DNA of 35,013 nucleotides, taken from the NCBI RefSeq assembly GCF_008042075.1, contig NZ_RDBN01000005.1, forward strand, positions 1,262,029 to 1,297,041. Reading direction: 5' to 3'. How positions within the stretch are numbered: position 1 is the first letter of the stretch; each line of letters opens with the position of its first letter. Positions 30,782-35,013 of the stretch are shown here, one piece after another. Origin of the DNA: Streptomyces sp. UW30 (lineage in GTDB: Bacteria; Actinomycetota; Actinomycetes; Streptomycetales; Streptomycetaceae). Under the pieces are notes generated by a model, which ran no database searches, was not told where the DNA came from, and worked only from the letters and a program-made list of their open reading frames with translations. Both the position numbers and the translations under genes were made by a program.

Positions 30782-31381
30782 CTGGTCAAGTGGATTCGCT
30801 GCACCGTGGTGGACCGCCGCGGCTTCGAGCGGGGGCAGCGAAAATGGGCGGGGCTTCTGGGGAACCGTGCGACCGGCCACGACGGTTCCGGTGCTCGGGG
30901 GCGGCAGGGGGTGGCGCACACCTTCTCGTTCTGGGAGAGCCGTTCCTTCTACGACTCCTTCATGGCCCGCTCCCATGACCGGCTGGCAGCTGCCCAGTCG
31001 GGCACCTACAAGGACATGCAGGTCAAACTCTTCGACTACCGCTTCGACGTGAAGACCGGCTTCGAGCCGCGCTTCACCGACGCGGACCTCGTCCGGGTGG
31101 CCCACTGCCGTGTCCACGAGGAACGCGCCGAGCACTTCATGCTGATGCAGGAGAAGGTCTGGAACCCCGCCATGGCCGGCTCCCCGGGCATGGTCCGCGG
31201 ACTCTTCGGCGAGGCTCCGGGCCCGGAGTTCCTGGTGCTGTCGATGTGGCGGTCGGCCGCGGAACACGGCAAATACCGCACCGAGCGCGTGGAGCGACTG
31301 GCGCTGCGCGCCCAGACCGAGGCGGATGTCGCGGCCCTTACGGGTGACATTGTGGAGCTCGAAGCGACCTGGACAGTTTGA
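30779..31381 (+). CDS. YdbC-family protein (DUF4937, dimeric alpha/beta-barrel type)
   Basis: A 200-residue soluble protein starting VLVKWIRCTVVDRRGFERGQ. It appears to be two ferredoxin-like repeats: first with HTFSFWESRSFYDSFMARSHDRL, second with LVRVAHCRVHEERAEHFMLMQEK and LSMWRSAAEHGKYR. This is the pattern of the YdbC family, related to antibiotic-biosynthesis-monooxygenase-like barrels; the biochemical role is not established. A longer in-frame reading begins at 30686 but is Arg-rich and unlike the family. It is divergent from the TerD-family gene, with a 156-bp shared region. Confidence 0.8.
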   Translation: MLVKWIRCTVVDRRGFERGQRKWAGLLGNRATGHDGSGARGRQGVAHTFSFWESRSFYDSFMARSHDRLAAAQSGTYKDMQVKLFDYRFDVKTGFEPRFTDADLVRVAHCRVHEERAEHFMLMQEKVWNPAMAGSPGMVRGLFGEAPGPEFLVLSMWRSAAEHGKYRTERVERLALRAQTEADVAALTGDIVELEATWTV

Positions 31382-31488
31382 AATCCGGACCCGCTACTCG
31401 TGCGCCTCACTGTGGCTGGTGGTGCAGGAAATGTGTGACCTACGCCGTATGGAGCCCGTACGAGTGCTCGATCGGGCGTCGGCCGATC

Positions 31489-31503
31489 TAGGGTTTCGGC
31501 ATG
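31489..31503 (+). promoter_or_regulatory. candidate leaderless promoter for the histidine phosphatase gene
   Basis: TAGGGT (31489-31494) lies exactly six bases before ATG 31501, with no Shine-Dalgarno between. No convincing -35 was found. Confidence 0.4.
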
Positions 31504-32160
31504 GCACGACCACGGCGCATCGTCCTTGTCCGGCACGGGGAGTCAACGGGCAATGTTGATGACACCGTTTACGAGCGTGAGCCCGACCACGCGCTGGCCC
31601 TTACCGAGCAGGGCTGGAGGCAGGCGGAGGAGACGGGCAAACGCCTGCGCGAGCTGTTCGGCCGCGAGAGCGTCAGCGTGTACGTCTCGCCCTACCGCCG
31701 TACGCACGAGACGCTGCGGGCCTTCCACCTGGACCCAGAGCTCATACGGGTGCGCGAGGAGCCCCGCCTGCGGGAGCAGGACTGGGGGAACTGGCAGGAC
31801 CGCGACGACGTACGACTCCAGAAGTCCTACCGGGACGCCTACGGCCACTTCTTCTACCGCTTCGCCCAGGGCGAGTCCGGAGCCGACGTGTACGACCGGG
31901 TCGGCAACTTCCTGGAGAGCCTGTACCGCAGCTTCGAGGCACCGGACCACCCGCCGAACGTGCTGCTCGTGACCCATGGACTGGCCATGCGGCTGTTCTG
32001 CATGCGCTGGTTCCACTGGACGGTCGCGGACTTCGAGTCGCTGTCCAATCCGGGGAACGCGGAGATGCGGATGCTCGTTCTCGGGGACGACGGCAAGTAC
32101 ACGATCGACCGGCCGTTCGAACGCTGGCGTGATCCGGAACCGTACGGGATCACCGGATAG
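31501..32160 (+). CDS. histidine phosphatase (phosphoglycerate mutase-like) family protein
   Basis: A 219-residue branch-1 histidine phosphatase. The catalytic His12 is in LVRHGEST, Arg67 in SPYRRTHET, a Glu in PRLREQDWGNW (about 93) is the likely proton donor, and the second His160 is in LLVTHGLAMRL. The reaction is phosphomonoester hydrolysis through a phospho-His; the substrate is not predictable, and true phosphoglycerate mutase is unlikely given the shorter, divergent sequence. It ends 12 bases before the next gene in the same direction, so the two probably form an operon. Confidence 0.9.
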   Translation: MARPRRIVLVRHGESTGNVDDTVYEREPDHALALTEQGWRQAEETGKRLRELFGRESVSVYVSPYRRTHETLRAFHLDPELIRVREEPRLREQDWGNWQDRDDVRLQKSYRDAYGHFFYRFAQGESGADVYDRVGNFLESLYRSFEAPDHPPNVLLVTHGLAMRLFCMRWFHWTVADFESLSNPGNAEMRMLVLGDDGKYTIDRPFERWRDPEPYGITG

Positions 32161-32172
32161 AGTGGCAGGGCG

Positions 32173-33084
32173 ATGACCGCTGACTCCTCTCCCGAAGGGC
32201 GCCTGGACCGCGCCCTCGCCAGTCTGCGCGCACTGGCGGTGGGTGACGCCCTGGGCTCGCAGTTCTTCGTGCCGGTGAACTATCCGCTGCTGAAGCGTCA
32301 CGAGCTCCCGCCCGGCCCTTGGCAGTGGACGGACGACACGGAGATGGCCTGCTCGGTGGTCGCCGTGCTGGCCGCCCACCATCGCATCGACCAGGACGCT
32401 CTCGCCCGCTCCTTCGCCGAGCGCCACGATTTCGACCGGGGCTACGGTCCCGCGGTCAACCGGCTGCTGCGCCTGGTCAGGGAGGGCGGGGACTGGCGCG
32501 AGCTGTCGTCCGCGCTCTTCAACGGTCGGGGCTCCTGGGGCAACGGCGCTGCGATGCGGATCGCACCCCTCGGGGCTTGGTACGCGGACGACCCCGAGCA
32601 GGCGACCCACCAGGCCGAGATCTCCGCCTATCCCACGCATCAGCACCGTGAGGCCGTGGTCGGCGCCATGGCGGTCGCCGCGGCTGCCGCGCTGGCCGCC
32701 GCCCCCGGCGGTCCGCCCAGCCCTGAAGCGCTCCTCGACGACGTCGTTGCACTCGTTCCGAAGAGCGCGGTCGGGGCGGGTCTGCGGCGCGCCCGGGACA
32801 TGCTCGACTACGGCGACGCCGCCACGGTCGCGGCGGTGCTGGGCTGCGGGCGGCGTACGACGGCCCACGACACCGTGCCCTTCGCGCTCTGGTCGGCTGC
32901 CCGGGCCCTGGGCGACTACGAGCGAGCCTTCTGGACGACCGCGCAGGTGGGCGGCGACGTGGACACCACGTGCGCCATCGTGGGCGGCGTGATCGGCTCG
33001 GGGAAGGCCGGGTCGGTGCCGGCCGAGTGGGTGGAGCGGACCGAGGCGCTGCCCGAGTGGGTGCCGACGCCGACGTCGGCGTAG
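32173..33084 (+). CDS. ADP-ribosylglycohydrolase-family protein
   Basis: A 303-residue all-alpha protein of the ARH/DraG family. The two metal-binding motifs are visible: WTDDTEMA (Thr53-Asp54-Asp55-Thr56) and VGGDVDTTCAIVGGVIG (Asp262, Asp264, Thr265). GDALGSQF near residue 24 and NGRGSWGNGAAMRIAPLG (about 117-134) are also family signatures. DraG-type members remove ADP-ribose from protein arginines, but others act on different ADP-ribosyl compounds. No ADP-ribosyltransferase gene adjoins, so the substrate is open. ATG 32173 lies 12 bases after the phosphatase stop with only a weak G-rich site. Confidence 0.88.
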   Translation: MTADSSPEGRLDRALASLRALAVGDALGSQFFVPVNYPLLKRHELPPGPWQWTDDTEMACSVVAVLAAHHRIDQDALARSFAERHDFDRGYGPAVNRLLRLVREGGDWRELSSALFNGRGSWGNGAAMRIAPLGAWYADDPEQATHQAEISAYPTHQHREAVVGAMAVAAAAALAAAPGGPPSPEALLDDVVALVPKSAVGAGLRRARDMLDYGDAATVAAVLGCGRRTTAHDTVPFALWSAARALGDYERAFWTTAQVGGDVDTTCAIVGGVIGSGKAGSVPAEWVERTEALPEWVPTPTSA

Positions 33085-33432
33085 CGCGGTTCTACTGCCC
33101 TGCCGGACCCCTCGATAACTTTCCGTGCGGCTCGGGAACTCTGCGTGATCGCCGGTCCGTTGTCGTGGCAGTTGGTGTGCGTCCGCTGGGGCCGCATGCG
33201 CAGGTGACACACGAGGGGCGCAGGGGGTGGAGTCATGGGGTTCATGTCGGTGCTCGGCGCGTTGATCGTCGCGGCAGTTGCCGCGTGGAGCGGGCTGTGG
33301 CTTTCCCGCCCCATCGGGCACCGCCCGAGGGCGCTCGCTTTGAGGGCGGTGCGGATGGCCGGCTCGTCGTCCTCGCCGTTTGTCCCCCGGACTCGATCCG
33401 GCCATCCGCGGCCCTTCGCGGGCCCGGCCGTG
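33085..33432. other. intergenic region with an unassigned membrane-like reading frame
   Basis: No gene is supported with confidence in these 348 bp. ATG 33235, preceded by GGGGGTGGAG, opens a frame starting MGFMSVLGALIVAAVAAW, a good membrane helix followed by RPIGHRP. The frame does not stop before it runs antisense through the exporter gene, so it is not a discrete small gene; it may be the 5' end of a decayed one. A small hairpin at 33410-33424 (GGCCC/GGGCC) may end the leftward exporter transcript. Confidence 0.3.
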
Positions 33433-34980
33433 TCAGCCGGCCATCGGACCCGCCGTCCCGGAGAGGGCTTCCAGATCGCTCTTACGGACCCGGATCACCA
33501 ACCACGCGGTGGCCAGGGCGAGTACCGCCATCGCGGCTGCCGCCACGAAGCCCATCGAGATGCCCTGGGTGAGCACTTCATGTCCCCATCGGCCGGGCAG
33601 CTGGTGCGTCTGGGTGAACTCCGCCTTCTGCTCGGCCGACCCCTCCGCCATGAACTTCGGCAGCTGCTTCTCGGCCTCGTCCCTGCTGGCCGAGCCGAAC
33701 ACCGTCGTCAGGATGGACAGGCCGAGCGAACCCCCCACCTGCTGTGTGGCGTTGAGAAGTCCGGACGCGGCACCGGCCTCGTGCTGGGCGACCCCCGAAA
33801 CCGCGGTGATCGTCAGCGTCACGAAGTTCAGACCCATGCCGAAGCCGAACAGCAGCATCGGGCCGAGCACCCCACCGACATACGAGCTGTCGGAGGTGAG
33901 GAGGGTCTGCCAGGCCAGCCCGATCGCCACGAGGGCCGACCCCACGAGCATGAACGGCTTGGGTCCGAGCACCGGCAGGAAGCGCTGCGACAGGCCCGCG
34001 CCGAGCGCGATCACGACGGTCACGGGCAGGAAGGCGAGACCCGCCTCGATCGGGCTGTACTCCAGCACGTTCTGCACGAAGAGGACGATGTAGAAGAACA
34101 TGCCGAACATCGCCGCAGCGAGGCTGAGCATGATCACATACGTGCCCGAACGGTTGCGGTCGGCGAACATCCGGAGCGGGGTGATGGGCTCCTTGGCCCG
34201 CGACTCAATGAACGCGAAGGCCAGCAGAAGGACCACCGCGGCGCCGAAGGACCCGATGGTCAGACTGTCCCGCCAGCCCTCGTCCGCCGCGCGGATGAAG
34301 CCGTAGACCAGGGACGCCATGCCCGCCGTCGAGGTCACCGCGCCCGCTATGTCGAAGCGGCCGGTGTGCCGTTCGGACTCGCTGATGTACAGGGGCGCGA
34401 GCACGGCTATCGCGATGCCTATGGGCACGTTGACGAAGAGCACCCATCGCCAGTCGAGCCACTCGGTGAGCATGCCGCCCGCGAGCAGGCCGATGGCGCC
34501 ACCACCCGCGGAGACGGCGGCGAAGACACCGAACGCGCGGTTGCGTTCCGGTCCTTCGGGAAACGTGGTGGTGATGAGCGCCAACGAGGTCGGCGACGCG
34601 ATCGCGCCACCCATGCCCTGGAGTACACGCGCGGCCAGCAACTGCCAGGGCTCCTGAGCGAGTCCGCCGAGCAGCGAGGCGAGCGTGAACAGCAGGATGC
34701 CGGTCATGAAGACCCGACGGCGTCCCAGGATGTCACCGGCGCGGCCGCCCAGAAGCAGCAGACCGCCGAAGGTGAGCGTGTAGGAGCTGACGACCCAGGT
34801 GAGGTCGGTCGTGCTGAACTTGAGAGCGTCTTGAATGTGCGGGAGCGCGATGTTCACAATCGTCGCGTCGAGTACCACCATGAGTTGGCAGGCCGCGATG
34901 ACGGTGAGCGCGATGCCGGGATGTCCCTGCCGGCGGGCCGCACCTGGTTTCTGATCTTTGATCAACTGAGAGGTTGTCAC
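33433..34980 (-). CDS. DHA2-family (14-TM) major facilitator drug exporter
   Basis: A 515-residue membrane protein of the EmrB/QacA type with about 14 hydrophobic segments. TM1 carries the D-ATIVNIALP motif (LMVVLDATIVNIALPHI) typical of DHA2 exporters. Motif A is GRAGDILGRRR between TM2 and TM3, and an antiporter motif C-like GGGAIGLLAGGML lies in TM5. Members export drugs or secondary metabolites in exchange for protons. GTG 34980 (VTTSQLIKDQ) follows GGGGGA by six bases. The regulator that normally adjoins such genes would lie to the right, outside the window. Substrate unknown. Confidence 0.92.
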   Translation of the reverse strand: MTTSQLIKDQKPGAARRQGHPGIALTVIAACQLMVVLDATIVNIALPHIQDALKFSTTDLTWVVSSYTLTFGGLLLLGGRAGDILGRRRVFMTGILLFTLASLLGGLAQEPWQLLAARVLQGMGGAIASPTSLALITTTFPEGPERNRAFGVFAAVSAGGGAIGLLAGGMLTEWLDWRWVLFVNVPIGIAIAVLAPLYISESERHTGRFDIAGAVTSTAGMASLVYGFIRAADEGWRDSLTIGSFGAAVVLLLAFAFIESRAKEPITPLRMFADRNRSGTYVIMLSLAAAMFGMFFYIVLFVQNVLEYSPIEAGLAFLPVTVVIALGAGLSQRFLPVLGPKPFMLVGSALVAIGLAWQTLLTSDSSYVGGVLGPMLLFGFGMGLNFVTLTITAVSGVAQHEAGAASGLLNATQQVGGSLGLSILTTVFGSASRDEAEKQLPKFMAEGSAEQKAEFTQTHQLPGRWGHEVLTQGISMGFVAAAAMAVLALATAWLVIRVRKSDLEALSGTAGPMAG

Positions 34981-35013
34981 TATGGGTCCCCCACAAGTGC
35001 CTTAGTGAACGCT

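Overview
High GC throughout, strong third-position GC bias, many GTG starts and one TTG start, and a conserved gene order (miaB, miaA, dapF, rshA-type RelA/SpoT, hflX, lexA, nrdR, nrdJ) identify this as chromosomal DNA of a Streptomyces. From memory, the order matches the S. coelicolor interval around SCO5787-SCO5810. This is core chromosome with a short, less conserved segment in the middle. No tRNA, rRNA, insertion sequence, integrase, CRISPR array or attachment site was found.

Layout. (1) 1-3.8 kb: the 3' end of miaB, two conserved small genes, a leftward pair (antitoxin-like protein and a small acidic/Ala-rich protein), miaA and a membrane protein. MiaA and MiaB act in sequence on A37 of tRNAs. 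(2) 3.9-10.7 kb: dapF (lysine/peptidoglycan precursor), a RelA/SpoT-type (p)ppGpp enzyme, an exported M1 aminopeptidase and the ribosome-associated GTPase gene hflX, closed by a strong hairpin. (3) 10.7-17.0 kb, accessory: two tandem leftward paralogous lipoprotein serine peptidases, a GlxA/AraC-type regulator divergent from an APC permease with an inverted repeat between them, a small coupled ORF, and what looks like the remnant of a larger gene. (4) 17.3-22.3 kb: a three-gene NRPS-independent siderophore (NIS)-type cluster: a diaminobutyrate-type class III aminotransferase, an IucA/IucC synthetase and a GNAT acetyltransferase. It has no adjacent decarboxylase, N-hydroxylase, exporter or receptor. 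(5) 22.3-30.0 kb, DNA metabolism: a DinG/XPD-type Fe-S helicase, lexA with its own SOS box, then nrdR-nrdJ with two NrdR boxes 31 bp apart. (6) 30-35 kb: TerD-family protein, YdbC-family protein, histidine phosphatase, ADP-ribosylglycohydrolase-like protein and a 14-TM DHA2-type drug exporter.

The most interesting part is the NIS cluster. It has the enzymes to make a diamine-type amino acid, acylate an amine and condense amines with a carboxylate such as citrate, but it lacks the usual partners. All three of its proteins carry low-complexity expansions that the housekeeping neighbours lack. Other observations are a duplicated serine-peptidase lipoprotein with a strongly conserved N-terminal module of unknown role, a 50-bp perfect palindrome after the helicase gene, and several starts that fit leaderless transcription (TANNNT six or seven bases before the start codon).
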